Assembly (NCBI GenBank): GCA_963739395.1
Contig: CAVUAE010000001.1
Location: forward strand, 1,240,001-1,304,000
From: RBG-13-51-18 sp963739395
Lineage (GTDB): Bacteria; Chloroflexota; Dehalococcoidia; Dehalococcoidales; RBG-16-60-22
Length of the DNA stretch: 64,000 nt
Direction: 5' to 3'
Positions 24,826 through 33,462 of the stretch are shown in pieces. Position 1 is the first letter of the stretch. The number at the start of each line of letters is the position of its first letter. Below the pieces are notes generated by a model. The model had not been told where the DNA came from and did not search any database. It saw only the letters and a program-made list of their open reading frames with translations. The translations under genes were made by a program, and so were the position numbers.

Positions 24826-26364
24826 CTATTTTGCGTAGTCCACTGCCCGGGTCTCTCGCAGGACGGTAACTTTAATTTGCCCCGGATAGTCCAGCGTTTC
24901 TTCTATCTTTTTCACGATGTCCCGCGCCAGTCTCATCGCCCCCAGGTCATCGATAGCTTCAGGTTTAACCAGGATACGCACCTCGCGTCCCGCTTGAATG
25001 GCGTAGGACTTTTCGACGCCTTTGAAACTATCGGCGATGTCCTCCAGTGCCTTGAGCCGCTTAAGATAGCTTTCCAGCGATTCGCGTCGTGCTCCCGGCC
25101 TAGCGCTGCTGATAGCGTCGGCGGCGGAGGCGATGTAGCCCCAGATACTGGTATCACTGGTTTCTAGGTGATGCTCGGCGACGCCTTTATGCACCTCCGG
25201 CGACTTTTCCCACTGCTTAACAAGGTCGGCGCCAATAGCGGCATGGGTGCCTTCAACCTCGCGGTCAACGGCTTTGCCGATATCATGTAATAAACCAACC
25301 TTTTTGGCGATATTAACATTGGCGCCAATTTCGGAAGCAATCATGCCAGCTAGATAAGCGACTTCGGTGCTGTGCTCTAGCGCATTTTGCCCGTAACTGG
25401 TGCGGAATTTCAGTCTGCCCAGCAGTTTAATCAATTCAGGGTGAAGCTGCACGCCCAGATTGAGGGCTGCCTGCTCGCCAGCTCTTTGGATTTCCGCCTC
25501 AACATCACTCTTGGCTTTGGCGGCCATTTCTTCAATGCGGGCCGGATGGATACGCCCGTCTTGGATGAGGCGGTTAAGAGCGACGCGCGCAATCTCACGG
25601 CGTACCGGGTCGAAACTGGATATCGTCACGGCTTCCGGTGTATCGTCGATAATAAGGTCGACCCCGGTAGCCTGTTCTAATGCTCTGATATTGCGTCCCT
25701 CTCTGCCGATAAGCCTGCCTTTCATCTCGTCGTTAGGCAAAGGCACCGTGGAAACTGTCGTCTCCGAGACGATTTCGGAAGCACTGCGTTGTATCGCCAC
25801 AGCTAGTATCTCCTGGGCTTTTAGGTCGGATTCTTCCTTAAGTTTATTTTCCCACTGGTGGAGGAGGCGGGATGTTTCACTCTGCATCTCTACCTCGATG
25901 GCATCGAGCAACTCTTTTTTAGCTTCGGCACTGGTCATTTTAGAAATTACTTCCAGCTGCTTAAGCTGCTTGTCCTTTAGCTCGGTAGCCTCGTTCTTTA
26001 TTGTATCGATTTCTTTTTCTCGGTTAATCAAGGTACGTTCACGCTGGTCGACGCTTTCCTGCTTACGGTCCAACGCCTCTGATTTTTGGTTCAGCCGGTT
26101 TTCCTGCTTCTGTACTTCGGAGCGTCGTTCGCGATAATCATTTTCCGCCGAAGTTGTGATGCGTTTGGATTCTTTTTGAGCTTCCTCCATGATGTTTTTG
26201 GCTTCAGTCCTGGCATCAACCACCATCTTTACGGCTTTCCTCTCGGCGATACGTATCTGGCGGTTGAATAGAACACGGCGAAGGAAGAAAAGCAATATCG
26301 CACCACCTATTAAGCCGATAATGAAAGAAAATGCTATAGCAATATATGTTAAAGCTGCATCCAC
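24826..26364 (-). CDS. rny: Ribonuclease Y
   Basis: 512 residues, the family length. An N-terminal TM (TYIAIAFSFIIGLIGGAILL), a long coiled coil (~30-190), a KH domain with KGRLIGREGRNIRALEQATG, and an HD domain with LLHDIGKAVDREVEGTHAAIG. It is a membrane-anchored endonuclease that starts mRNA decay. The start is GTG, 5-6 bases after AAAGGAGGG, an unusually strong ribosome site for a non-ATG start. Confidence 0.96.
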   Translation of the reverse strand: MDAALTYIAIAFSFIIGLIGGAILLFFLRRVLFNRQIRIAERKAVKMVVDARTEAKNIMEEAQKESKRITTSAENDYRERRSEVQKQENRLNQKSEALDRKQESVDQRERTLINREKEIDTIKNEATELKDKQLKQLEVISKMTSAEAKKELLDAIEVEMQSETSRLLHQWENKLKEESDLKAQEILAVAIQRSASEIVSETTVSTVPLPNDEMKGRLIGREGRNIRALEQATGVDLIIDDTPEAVTISSFDPVRREIARVALNRLIQDGRIHPARIEEMAAKAKSDVEAEIQRAGEQAALNLGVQLHPELIKLLGRLKFRTSYGQNALEHSTEVAYLAGMIASEIGANVNIAKKVGLLHDIGKAVDREVEGTHAAIGADLVKQWEKSPEVHKGVAEHHLETSDTSIWGYIASAADAISSARPGARRESLESYLKRLKALEDIADSFKGVEKSYAIQAGREVRILVKPEAIDDLGAMRLARDIVKKIEETLDYPGQIKVTVLRETRAVDYAK

Positions 26365-26388
26365 TTTATCCCTCCTTTATTAAAATAT

Positions 26389-27036
26389 CTATTTACTTTT
26401 TATTGTTTCTAGGGTATGTTTCTCTTGCCATACCCTTTCTGTTATTTCTTTGATAACATCATAACTAAAACCCCGCCGTCCCAGGTAACCCACTAGACGC
26501 TGGCGGAAGTCTTGATAATCTATGTTTGATAATGTACGCGCCTTCTTAAGGGCTGCCCGGTAGGCGCTATCTGTATCATCTATTTCGCTGATTATCTGTT
26601 CGATAATTTCGCTGCTTAAACCTTTTCGTTTAAGTTCGAGTTTGGTTAGCCGACGACTGCGGGGACGGAACGTTTCGCGGTTTTCTCGCCAGAAGCTGGC
26701 GAAAGCGGTATCGTCTACCAGTCCCTGCTCTTTAAGTTTGGCGAGTGTCTTTTCGATGCATTCAACGTCAAATCCATGACGCTGCAGTCTTTGCTTGACT
26801 TCCGCTTCACTCCGCGGACGGTAGCCGAGGAAGCGAAGCGCGGTGTTGAGACAGCGCTGATAACGGTCTAGTTCTGCCAGTGTTGTCAGCTTGTTTTCGG
26901 TTACTTCCTGCCCTATCTTTACACCTTGTTTCAGGGCTGTTTCGGCGAGGAGAGCCAAGGCAGGTTTACCATCGACGTAAACATTTACTCGTTTTTCTCG
27001 ACCCTTCCCCTTTTTAATTCCGGTTATTTTAGCCAT
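26389..27036 (-). CDS. recX: Regulatory protein RecX
   Basis: 215 residues with the three-helix RecX repeats: ALRFLGYRPRSEAEVKQRLQ, KLKEQGLVDDTAFASFWREN, and DFRQRLVGYLGRRGFSYDVI. RecX binds RecA filaments and limits their activity. It lies directly after recA behind a hairpin with a T-rich tail, the same layout that in E. coli keeps RecX levels low. A weak AAGG stands before the ATG. Confidence 0.88.
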   Translation of the reverse strand: MAKITGIKKGKGREKRVNVYVDGKPALALLAETALKQGVKIGQEVTENKLTTLAELDRYQRCLNTALRFLGYRPRSEAEVKQRLQRHGFDVECIEKTLAKLKEQGLVDDTAFASFWRENRETFRPRSRRLTKLELKRKGLSSEIIEQIISEIDDTDSAYRAALKKARTLSNIDYQDFRQRLVGYLGRRGFSYDVIKEITERVWQEKHTLETIKSK

Positions 27037-27053
27037 CTAATTTACCTTTTATA

Positions 27054-27088
27054 AAACACAAAAAGCTGAAGCTTTTTTGCTTCAGCTT
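27054..27088 (-). terminator. Intrinsic terminator/attenuator between recA and recX
   Basis: Minus strand: 10-base arm AAGCTGAAGC, A6 loop, arm GCTTCAGCTT, then TTTGTGTTTTAT. Perfect stem with a T-rich tail 35 bases after the recA stop. Partial read-through would supply recX. Confidence 0.8.
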
Positions 27089-27122
27089 ACTTTGCCTATT
27101 ATCGGGTTACTGCCGGATTATT

Positions 27123-28139
27123 TTATTCTTCTACTGACGATGTGACATGGGCAGTGCCGGCTGAAGCTCTTATCTTCTCTTCTATTTCTTTGGCAAGGTC
27201 GGGGTTATCTCTGAGATACCCTTTGGCACTCTCCCTGCCTTGCCCGAGGCGTGTGTCACCGTAAGAGAAAAAGGCGCCGGCTTTACTGATCATATCCATC
27301 TCGATACCGATATCAAGGATATTGCCCTCTTTACTGATGCCGTGGTCGAACATAATGTCGAACTCGGCGGTGCGGAAAGGAGGGGCAACTTTATTCTTTA
27401 CTACCTTAGCTTTAACACGACTGCCTATAGCGTCGTTACCCTGTTTGATGATTTCGGCCCGCCTTAGTTCTATTCTCGTGGAGCTGTAGAACTTGAGCGC
27501 TCTGCCTCCGGTGGTCACTTCCGGATTGCCGAAGACGATGCCGACCTTCTCGCGGAGCTGATTGATGAATATCACCGCTGTACCTGATTTTCCGATGGCG
27601 GCTGCTAATTTTCTCAAAGCTTGCGACATTAAGCGGGCTTGCAGCCCCATTTGTGGGTCTCCCATATCTCCTTCGATTTCTGCCCGGGGCACTAATGCGG
27701 CGACGCTATCGATGATGATGGCGTCGACAGCGCTGCTTCTTACTAAAGCTTCGCAAATTTCCAGGGCTTGTTCGCCGGTATCCGGCTGGGAGATAAGGAG
27801 TTCACCAACATTGACACCGCAATTGGCGGCATAACCTGGGTCGAGGGCATGTTCGGCATCGATATAAGCGACCGTGCCCCCTCTTTTTTGTGCTTCCGCG
27901 ATGATATGCTGGGCTAAGGTAGTCTTTCCCGACGATTCGGGACCGAATATTTCCGTGATACGTCCTCTCGGTATCCCTCCGATTCCGAGGGCGAGGTCTA
28001 GAGCCAGTGAACCGGTGGGAATGGCTTCAATCGGCGGCAATGAAGCAGACTCCCCCAACTTCATGATGGAGCCTTTGCCGAATCTTTTTTCTATCTGACC
28101 GATAGCCAATTCCAGGGCTTTTTCTTTTTCGGTGGTCAT
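27123..28139 (-). CDS. recA: Recombinase RecA
   Basis: 338 residues, full length. Walker A GPESSGKTTLAQH, DAEHALDPGYAANCGV, Walker B AIIIDSVAALVPRAEIEG, loop L2 region FINQLREKVGIVFGNPEVTTGG, and the C-terminal lobe KEGNILDIGIEM. It forms ATP-dependent filaments on ssDNA for repair and strand exchange. GGTGAGG precedes the ATG; a fair promoter lies upstream. No LexA-like palindrome was recognised there. Confidence 0.98.
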   Translation of the reverse strand: MTTEKEKALELAIGQIEKRFGKGSIMKLGESASLPPIEAIPTGSLALDLALGIGGIPRGRITEIFGPESSGKTTLAQHIIAEAQKRGGTVAYIDAEHALDPGYAANCGVNVGELLISQPDTGEQALEICEALVRSSAVDAIIIDSVAALVPRAEIEGDMGDPQMGLQARLMSQALRKLAAAIGKSGTAVIFINQLREKVGIVFGNPEVTTGGRALKFYSSTRIELRRAEIIKQGNDAIGSRVKAKVVKNKVAPPFRTAEFDIMFDHGISKEGNILDIGIEMDMISKAGAFFSYGDTRLGQGRESAKGYLRDNPDLAKEIEEKIRASAGTAHVTSSVEE

Positions 28140-28155
28140 CTGTTCCTCACCCCCG

Positions 28156-28184
28156 ATAATAGCACAACTGTTTCATCAACACAA
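28156..28184 (-). promoter_or_regulatory. Putative recA promoter
   Basis: Minus strand TTGTGT, 17 bases, TATTAT, followed by GGGGGTGAGG and the recA ATG. Four to five of six consensus bases in each box. I saw no inverted repeat that would mark an SOS operator. Confidence 0.45.
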
Positions 28185-28241
28185 GTATTATTTCAGATGT
28201 TTTTTGCCAACGATATGCGACACGTCTATAATGTTGTTAAG

Positions 28242-28931
28242 ATGAATATTTTACTAGAAGTTAAAAAACAAAAAAGAACTATACTCACAGAAATTGAAGC
28301 TAAACAGATTGTTCAAGATGCCGGCATTAAAGTCATTAAGACACGTTTAGCTAAATCTCAAAAAGAAGCCGTGAGTATTGGCAATGAAATCGGCTTTCCT
28401 TTGGTTTTAAAAATAGCCTCGCCGGATATCACCCATAAAACCGATGCCGGTGGTGTAAAAGTGGGGCTAAAAAATGCGGCGGAAGTAAAAAAAGCTTACG
28501 CTGAAATCATGGACTCTGTCGGTAAAAAATTCCCACAGGCTAAAATCGAGGGTGTTTCGGTGCAGACCATGGCTAAACCGGGCATCGAGATTATAATCGG
28601 CATGTATAAAGATGCCCAATTCGGGCCGGTTATCATGTTCGGACTGGGAGGCATTTTCGTGGAAGTCCTGAAGGATGTATCTTTCCGGCTGATACCTATC
28701 ACCAAGCGTGATGCCGAAGAAATGATTAAAGAGATTAAGGGTTACGCCTTACTAAACGGCTATCGCGGTCAGGAGCCAGCGGATATCGCGTCGCTGGTAG
28801 ATGTTCTGTTGAAGATATCGAATTTGGTAGAAAAGACGCCGGAAATTAAAGAAATCGACCTAAATCCGGTGTTTGCGTATAAAGATAGTGCCGTCGCTGT
28901 GGACGCCCGCATTGTTTTAGAAGAAGTATGA
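28242..28931 (+). CDS. Acyl-/acetyl-CoA synthetase (ADP-forming) beta-type ATP-grasp subunit
   Basis: About 229 residues from the ATG at 28242. ATP-grasp features: LTEIEAKQIVQDAGIKV, FPLVLKIASPDITHKTDAGG, GVSVQTMAKPGIEIIIGM, PVIMFGLGGIFVEVLKDVSF, EIDLNPVF. This matches the C-terminal/beta part of NDP-forming acyl-CoA synthetases, which make ATP from acyl-CoA in fermenting organisms. No alpha subunit (CoA-binding plus His loop) is nearby, so the partner must lie elsewhere. The 15 extra residues of the longest frame lack a better start and were dropped. Confidence 0.85.
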   Translation: MNILLEVKKQKRTILTEIEAKQIVQDAGIKVIKTRLAKSQKEAVSIGNEIGFPLVLKIASPDITHKTDAGGVKVGLKNAAEVKKAYAEIMDSVGKKFPQAKIEGVSVQTMAKPGIEIIIGMYKDAQFGPVIMFGLGGIFVEVLKDVSFRLIPITKRDAEEMIKEIKGYALLNGYRGQEPADIASLVDVLLKISNLVEKTPEIKEIDLNPVFAYKDSAVAVDARIVLEEV

Positions 28932-29344
28932 TGCAAAAGCTATTGATTTTTATTGTAGTATTCGCATTATTACTCATTCCAGCCATGTCTTTATCCTGTT
29001 CTGGTAATGTAAAAGCGGCTTTGGGAGAAGAATTTACTCTACCTATTAGTAAAACCATCGACATTGCTGGTGAAGATTTATCGATAGAGTTTGTAAAGGT
29101 AATAGAAGACAGTCGGTGTCCTACTGGTACGGAATGTATCTGGGTGGGGCAGGCTAATTGTCAAATGCTTATGATTTACCCGGACACATCACTTGAATTA
29201 ATATTAGTTCAGACGGGCGGAAATGCTGCCACTTATGATTATTTTAGTTATCTGATTAACTTCAGGCTGGAGCCTTATCCTGAAGCTAAAAAGACGATAA
29301 CACCGTCGGAATATAAGCTGATAATGACCGTCACCAAAAAATGA
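28928..29344 (+). CDS. Exported protein with C-P-x-C-W motif
   Basis: 138 residues. Hydrophobic leader (LLIFIVVFALLLIPAMSLSC) with a possible lipobox Cys, then a beta-rich domain with the motif DSRCPTGTECIWVGQANC. This C-x-W-x-G pattern recurs in small secreted proteins of unknown function in many bacteria. The start overlaps the previous gene by 4 bases (ATGA), so it is translated with the CoA synthetase subunit, an odd partner. Function unknown. Confidence 0.7.
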   Translation: MMQKLLIFIVVFALLLIPAMSLSCSGNVKAALGEEFTLPISKTIDIAGEDLSIEFVKVIEDSRCPTGTECIWVGQANCQMLMIYPDTSLELILVQTGGNAATYDYFSYLINFRLEPYPEAKKTITPSEYKLIMTVTKK

Positions 29345-29356
29345 GATATATAGAAA

Positions 29357-29851
29357 TCATTCTTCCATAAGTTTAAGTAGTATTTCTGTATCTATATCTG
29401 GTTCAGTCACCAAGACTGATTGGCCTATGCTAAGACTATCGTACCACAATCTAGTAAGTACTGTAGTTGTATCTGTTAACTCCATGATGTGTGCTTGTAA
29501 CAAAAAGGTTTTATCTATGCTAGCTTTATGTATGAGAATCCATCCGGTAAGATTATGTGAGATTCCGTCTTGACTTCCCTTATCGATGGTGATTAGGGCT
29601 GTCTTGTAGTTGCTTGTAGCTTGATCTTCCTCTATCTCAATTATCTTTGCGTAAATTATTCCTTCGATTTGGCTCGTACTGGTATCTGTTACAGATACTT
29701 CAGCCGGCGTGGAAGTCGTCGAACTGGTATCCGTTACAGATACTTCAGCCGGCGTGGAAGTCGTCGATGAGCCGCTGCACGCGGCCATGAATATGGAAAT
29801 AAACAGACACATAACAACATATATCGTTAATCGATGTTTCACCTTCATCAT
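29357..29851 (-). CDS. Lipoprotein with duplicated Ser/Thr linker
   Basis: 164 residues. Signal peptide with lipobox MAAC, then two exact copies of the 15-residue unit SSTTSTPAEVSVTDT, then a ~110-residue beta domain (EGIIYAKIIEIEEDQATS, ALITIDKGSQDGISHN, GQSVLVTE) that resembles MreC-like or OB-type barrels. Converges with the 28928 gene, 12 bases apart. Function unknown. Confidence 0.65.
   Translation of the reverse strand: MMKVKHRLTIYVVMCLFISIFMAACSGSSTTSTPAEVSVTDTSSTTSTPAEVSVTDTSTSQIEGIIYAKIIEIEEDQATSNYKTALITIDKGSQDGISHNLTGWILIHKASIDKTFLLQAHIMELTDTTTVLTRLWYDSLSIGQSVLVTEPDIDTEILLKLMEE
29678..29767. repeat. 45-base tandem duplication inside a lipoprotein gene
   Basis: Two direct copies, 29678-29722 and 29723-29767, differing by about one base (TCTG against TCCG). 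The period is a multiple of three, so the reading frame is kept. The high identity suggests a recent slip-strand event in the linker of the lipoprotein. Confidence 0.9.
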
Positions 29852-29914
29852 TTATCGCCTTTCTCGAAGCAGTAGTAATCATTCTATTTAAAACGGGAAC
29901 ACGCCGTTTCCTGA

Positions 29915-31141
29915 TTATTTTCGAGTTTTTATCACGCCCTCTTTCTCCAACTCTTCGATATCTTTAGCTTTGTAACCCAGCTTCAGCAGGATTTCTTCGG
30001 TATGTTGTCCCAGTAATGGCGGGGGACCCTGCGGTTTGCCCGGGGTTTTCTTCAGTTTGACAGGCACTCCCAGCATTTTGATATTGCCACGCTTGGGATG
30101 TTTTACAGAGTAAATCATATCGTTGGCAGATATCTGGGGATGTTGGCATATCTCTTCATAAGTTAGGCAGGGGTCGCAGCGCATTTTGGCGTCGCGGAAA
30201 ATCTGCGCCCATTCCGCCCGCGTCTTTTTACTAAAGACTTCGTCGAGCAGCTTGCCGATTTCCTCGCGGTTTTTCTGTCGCGCTTCATCGGTATTGAAAC
30301 GGGGGTCGTTAGCTAAGTGTTCCACGCCGACTACCTTACAAAAGTCTTGCCACATAGGACCTGTACCGAAAATAGTTAAAACATCCCCGTCTTTAGAGCG
30401 GAAGGGTCCGAACGGCGGCGTTTGATAACTCCTGCCCAGCTTATAAGGCATTTTGCCGTCGGTCAAATACTCGGCGAAGCTGGAAAATTGTAGATATAGC
30501 GCCGCATCGAGGTTATTAACGGTTAAAGCCTGTCCTTTTCCGGTTCTTTCTCTAACAAATAGCGCCGTCATCACGGCATAAGCTACCAGCATCCCGCCCA
30601 CATGGTCGCAGGCGGGGAAGGGTATCATCTGGGGCGCACCGCCTGGATAGCCTAACAGGCTAACAATGCCGGACATCGCCTGACTCCACATATCGCCGCC
30701 AGCGCGGTGGGCGACGGGACCTGTCTCGCCGTAGCCGGAAAAAGAACAATAAATGACTTTAGGGTTGATTTTGGAAATAGTTTCATAACCAATGCCTAGT
30801 CTATCCGCCACACCGGGACGGAAACTCTGGAGGATGACATCAGCGTCCTTGGCCAGTTTGAGGACAATTTCTAGTCCCTTGGGCGACCGTACATCGATGG
30901 CGAGGTCTTTCTTGCCGCGGTTGAACGCCATCCAGTCCGCTTTTTCGGGGGTTTCCGCTGCTTTAGAAGTATCGAGCACGTCGTCCATGCCAGCGGGGAG
31001 TCCCAGGCGCGTGGCTTCGCCTTGTACCCGCTCTACCTTAATTACTTCCGCGCCCATGTCCGCCAGCATCGTCGCCCCGAATGGCGCCGCCACGGCGATG
31101 CTAAAATCTAAAACCTTAATGCCTTCCAGAGGATAAACCAT
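29915..31141 (-). CDS. CaiB/BaiF (class III) CoA-transferase
   Basis: 408 residues, full length. It starts PLEGIKVLDFSIAVAAPFGA and shows MLADMGAEVIKVER, FNRGKKDLAIDVRSPKG, YCSFSGYGETGP and ERTGKGQALTV. The catalytic Asp is present at the expected site (FPACDHVGGMLVA, 22 residues before GKGQ). Such enzymes move CoA between carboxylates, or epimerise 2-methylacyl-CoAs. AGGAGG precedes the ATG. It is followed in the transcript's upstream direction by the crotonase gene 24 bases away; part of the mutase island. Confidence 0.92.
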   Translation of the reverse strand: MVYPLEGIKVLDFSIAVAAPFGATMLADMGAEVIKVERVQGEATRLGLPAGMDDVLDTSKAAETPEKADWMAFNRGKKDLAIDVRSPKGLEIVLKLAKDADVILQSFRPGVADRLGIGYETISKINPKVIYCSFSGYGETGPVAHRAGGDMWSQAMSGIVSLLGYPGGAPQMIPFPACDHVGGMLVAYAVMTALFVRERTGKGQALTVNNLDAALYLQFSSFAEYLTDGKMPYKLGRSYQTPPFGPFRSKDGDVLTIFGTGPMWQDFCKVVGVEHLANDPRFNTDEARQKNREEIGKLLDEVFSKKTRAEWAQIFRDAKMRCDPCLTYEEICQHPQISANDMIYSVKHPKRGNIKMLGVPVKLKKTPGKPQGPPPLLGQHTEEILLKLGYKAKDIEELEKEGVIKTRK

Positions 31142-31165
31142 AATCAGCCTCCTGGAATTTTCGTC

Positions 31166-32041
31166 TTACTTATCTAATTGCTCGAATAATTTATTGCGTG
31201 CATGGATAGCCTTGCTAACCCCCATGTCACGTCGCGCTTTAAAGAAGTTGAACTCATCATCTTCGAAGTGGATATTAGTGCCCATGGTATGCGCCAGGAA
31301 ATGATTGGATAGTCCGCTGGTGATGCCCATGATATCGTAAACAATCTGTTTGGAAGCCTTGCCTAAGGCAATACCATCAAAGGGGAATTTGGCGAACCCC
31401 TCGGCGTAGCGGTTGACCTCTGCCTCAAGCTTAGTTGCGGGAACGGCACGATTGATAAGGCCGATGCGGGCGGCTTCCTTGCCGTCCATCATCCTGCCGG
31501 TCAGGCACATATCGAGCGCGTTGGTCAGCCCCACCCGCAGTATCATAATAGGGGTAATGGTCATCTGGGGGATGCCCAGCCGCACTTCAATTTCCCCGAA
31601 CTTACAGTCCTCGGCGCCGACGATGAAGTCGCAGAGCATGTACATGTCCATCGATGCGCCTAATAAAAAGCCGTGCGCCTGTACTATCGTAATCTTGGGG
31701 AAGAATAATAGTTTTTGCGCGCATTCGTAAAACAGCTTCCTGTCAAACTTTAGTCGGTGGCGTATCGGCGTCTTGGGGGCTTTTTCACCGTGCTTGGGCT
31801 CTTTCCACCCGTAAACAAACCCCACTTCGTTCAGAGGGGCTCCGGCGGCTAAAGCCCGTCCCGCCCCTTTGATAATTAACACTTTAATATCGTCCGCTTC
31901 CTCCACGACGGATAACGCCTTCCAGAAGTCCTTGACGCCGGTGTTCATCGTCTCGGGGTCGTTTAACGTAATACGGGCGACGTAGCCACTCTTTTCGTAG
32001 ATTACGTCCTTAAAATTTCCGGCTTTTTTAAACTTTAACAT
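31166..32041 (-). CDS. Enoyl-CoA hydratase/isomerase (crotonase) family protein
   Basis: 291 residues. Crotonase oxyanion-hole blocks: KGAGRALAAGAPLNEVG and VQAHGFLLGASMDMYMLCD. Compared with canonical hydratases, the first catalytic Glu is Asp here (SMDMYM), the second Glu is kept (FGEIEVRLG). A ~25-residue insertion (GWKEPKHGEKAPKTPIRHRL) sits before the second oxyanion loop. Hydration of an unusual substrate, isomerisation or C-C cleavage are possible. AGGAGG precedes ATG; it lies between CoA-transferase genes. Confidence 0.8.
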   Translation of the reverse strand: MLKFKKAGNFKDVIYEKSGYVARITLNDPETMNTGVKDFWKALSVVEEADDIKVLIIKGAGRALAAGAPLNEVGFVYGWKEPKHGEKAPKTPIRHRLKFDRKLFYECAQKLLFFPKITIVQAHGFLLGASMDMYMLCDFIVGAEDCKFGEIEVRLGIPQMTITPIMILRVGLTNALDMCLTGRMMDGKEAARIGLINRAVPATKLEAEVNRYAEGFAKFPFDGIALGKASKQIVYDIMGITSGLSNHFLAHTMGTNIHFEDDEFNFFKARRDMGVSKAIHARNKLFEQLDK

Positions 32042-32061
32042 GGCTTACCTCCTTGTGTTGT

Positions 32062-32158
32062 GTCATTGCGAGGAGTCCCGATACATTCGGGACGACGTGG
32101 CAATCTCATTCTATCTATTAACTCATTATAGGGATTGCCACGCTTCGCTCGCAATGAC
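32062..32158. repeat. Dispersed palindromic element, GTCATTGCGAG...CGCAATGAC family
   Basis: Terminal inverted arms GTCATTGCGAG and GCTCGCAATGAC enclose an inner inverted pair GTGGCAATCTC / GGGATTGCCACG. About 97 bases. A second copy lies at 36229-36336. The two-tier inverted structure with no coding capacity is like a MITE or a composite REP element. Confidence 0.8.
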
Positions 32159-32176
32159 CACCCCTCTATTGTTCCC

Positions 32177-32204
32177 CTGGATTCCAGCTTTCACTGGAAT
32201 GACA
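32177..32204. repeat. Dispersed palindrome, CTGGATTCC...GGAATGACA family
   Basis: CTGGATTCCAGCTTTCACTGG followed by AATGACA; arms ATTCCAG and CTGGAAT pair. Same family as 13848-13874 and 34756-34834. It stands upstream of the crotonase gene next to a GTCATTGCGAG element. Confidence 0.75.
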
Positions 32205-32236
32205 GATTAGAAAGGTGGTAATGACATTATTATATA

Positions 32237-33460
32237 CTATTCAAACACTCCCTCTTGCATTAAACTGACGAATTCCTCGTCGGACATGCCCAGCATTTCA
32301 GTGCAGATTTGCTCCGTATGTTCACCCAGCAAAGGCGCTGGCGAGTAGGCTTGAGCCGGTGTCTTCGATAGCTGAAAGCTCTGTCCGAGGTGCGTAAAAT
32401 CGCCCATTTCCGCATGGCGCATTTTCCAGAATATGTTACGTTTATTAAGTTGCAGGTCATTAAGTAAATCTTGGCTATTTTCGACGACCCCCGCCGCCAC
32501 CCCTGCTTTTTGTAGTCGTGTCATGACGTCTTCAGCGGTGTGGTTTACCGTCCACGCACTGATAATCTTATTAAGTTCCTCCTCGTTCTTTTTCCGGTTT
32601 TTAAAAGAATTAAAGCGAGGGTCTTTCATCAGTTCTGGCTTACCGATTGCCTTACAAATACTCTGCCATTCTTCTTCGGTGGCAGCGACTATCGTGCACC
32701 AGCGGTCCTCTCCTTTACAGGGATAAACGCCGTGCGGAACGGCGTAAGGGGAGGCATTGCCGATTCTCTCCGGCTCTTTGCCGCTGGCGATGTATTCCAG
32801 CAGACCGGGCACAATGAAAGAGATAGCCGTTTCAAACTGCGATAAATCCAGCATTTGTCCCTTATCCGTTTTGTTTCTATAGTCGAGGGCGGCGATAAGG
32901 GCGGCGGTGGCAAAGCGGGGACTAATGCAATCCGTATAAGCCGAAACTCCAACCGGCAGCGGCTCTTTACCGGGCCAGCCGATAAAGTTGGGCAGTCCTG
33001 CGATGGGCACCAATACCATACCGAACGCCGGCAGGTTTTTATAAGGTCCCCATGAGCCGTAGCCACTCTGACGCAACATGATGATATTTGGTTTTATCTT
33101 TTTCAAACTATCATAGTCAAGTCCCCACCGCTCCATTACCCCCGGGGTATAGTTTTCCATGAATACATCGCACCATTTCACCAGCCTTTGCGCTACCCCG
33201 GCGGCTTTGGGGTGGTTCATATTGATGGCGAAACTCGAAATATTGGCATTGTAATAGGTAAAATAGCCACCGCGATTGACGCCGGGTTTGTTATCTTTGT
33301 AAGGCGCGGACGACCGCATCGTGCAGGGACGTAGATTTGTCTCAATGCGAATGACGGTTGCTCCGTGGTCGGCGAAAAACTTCATCGTCAAAGGACCGAC
33401 TACCGCCCAGGAGAATGATAAAATTTTCAGTCCGCTGAAAACACCTTTACGTTTTTCCAT
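32237..33460 (-). CDS. CaiB/BaiF (class III) CoA-transferase
   Basis: 407 residues. It opens GLKILSFSWAVVGPLTMKFF and continues FFADHGATVIRIETN, SSFAINMNHPKAAG, MLRQSGYGSWGPYKNLP. The catalytic Asp is kept (VSAYTDCISPRFA, 22 residues before DKGQ). It starts 2 bases after the stop of the next CoA-transferase (33463-34695), with no Shine-Dalgarno of its own, so the two are translated together and may form one heteromeric enzyme, as BbsE and BbsF do for benzylsuccinate. Confidence 0.9.
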   Translation of the reverse strand: MEKRKGVFSGLKILSFSWAVVGPLTMKFFADHGATVIRIETNLRPCTMRSSAPYKDNKPGVNRGGYFTYYNANISSFAINMNHPKAAGVAQRLVKWCDVFMENYTPGVMERWGLDYDSLKKIKPNIIMLRQSGYGSWGPYKNLPAFGMVLVPIAGLPNFIGWPGKEPLPVGVSAYTDCISPRFATAALIAALDYRNKTDKGQMLDLSQFETAISFIVPGLLEYIASGKEPERIGNASPYAVPHGVYPCKGEDRWCTIVAATEEEWQSICKAIGKPELMKDPRFNSFKNRKKNEEELNKIISAWTVNHTAEDVMTRLQKAGVAAGVVENSQDLLNDLQLNKRNIFWKMRHAEMGDFTHLGQSFQLSKTPAQAYSPAPLLGEHTEQICTEMLGMSDEEFVSLMQEGVFE

Positions 33461-33462
33461 AT

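Noticed and set aside
25460..26137. Plus-strand frame of 225 codons inside rny
   Set aside because: Antisense to the RNase Y coiled coil and KH region; Ser-rich shadow composition.
29678..29767. CRISPR repeat
   Set aside because: Only two adjoining copies without spacers, inside a coding sequence.
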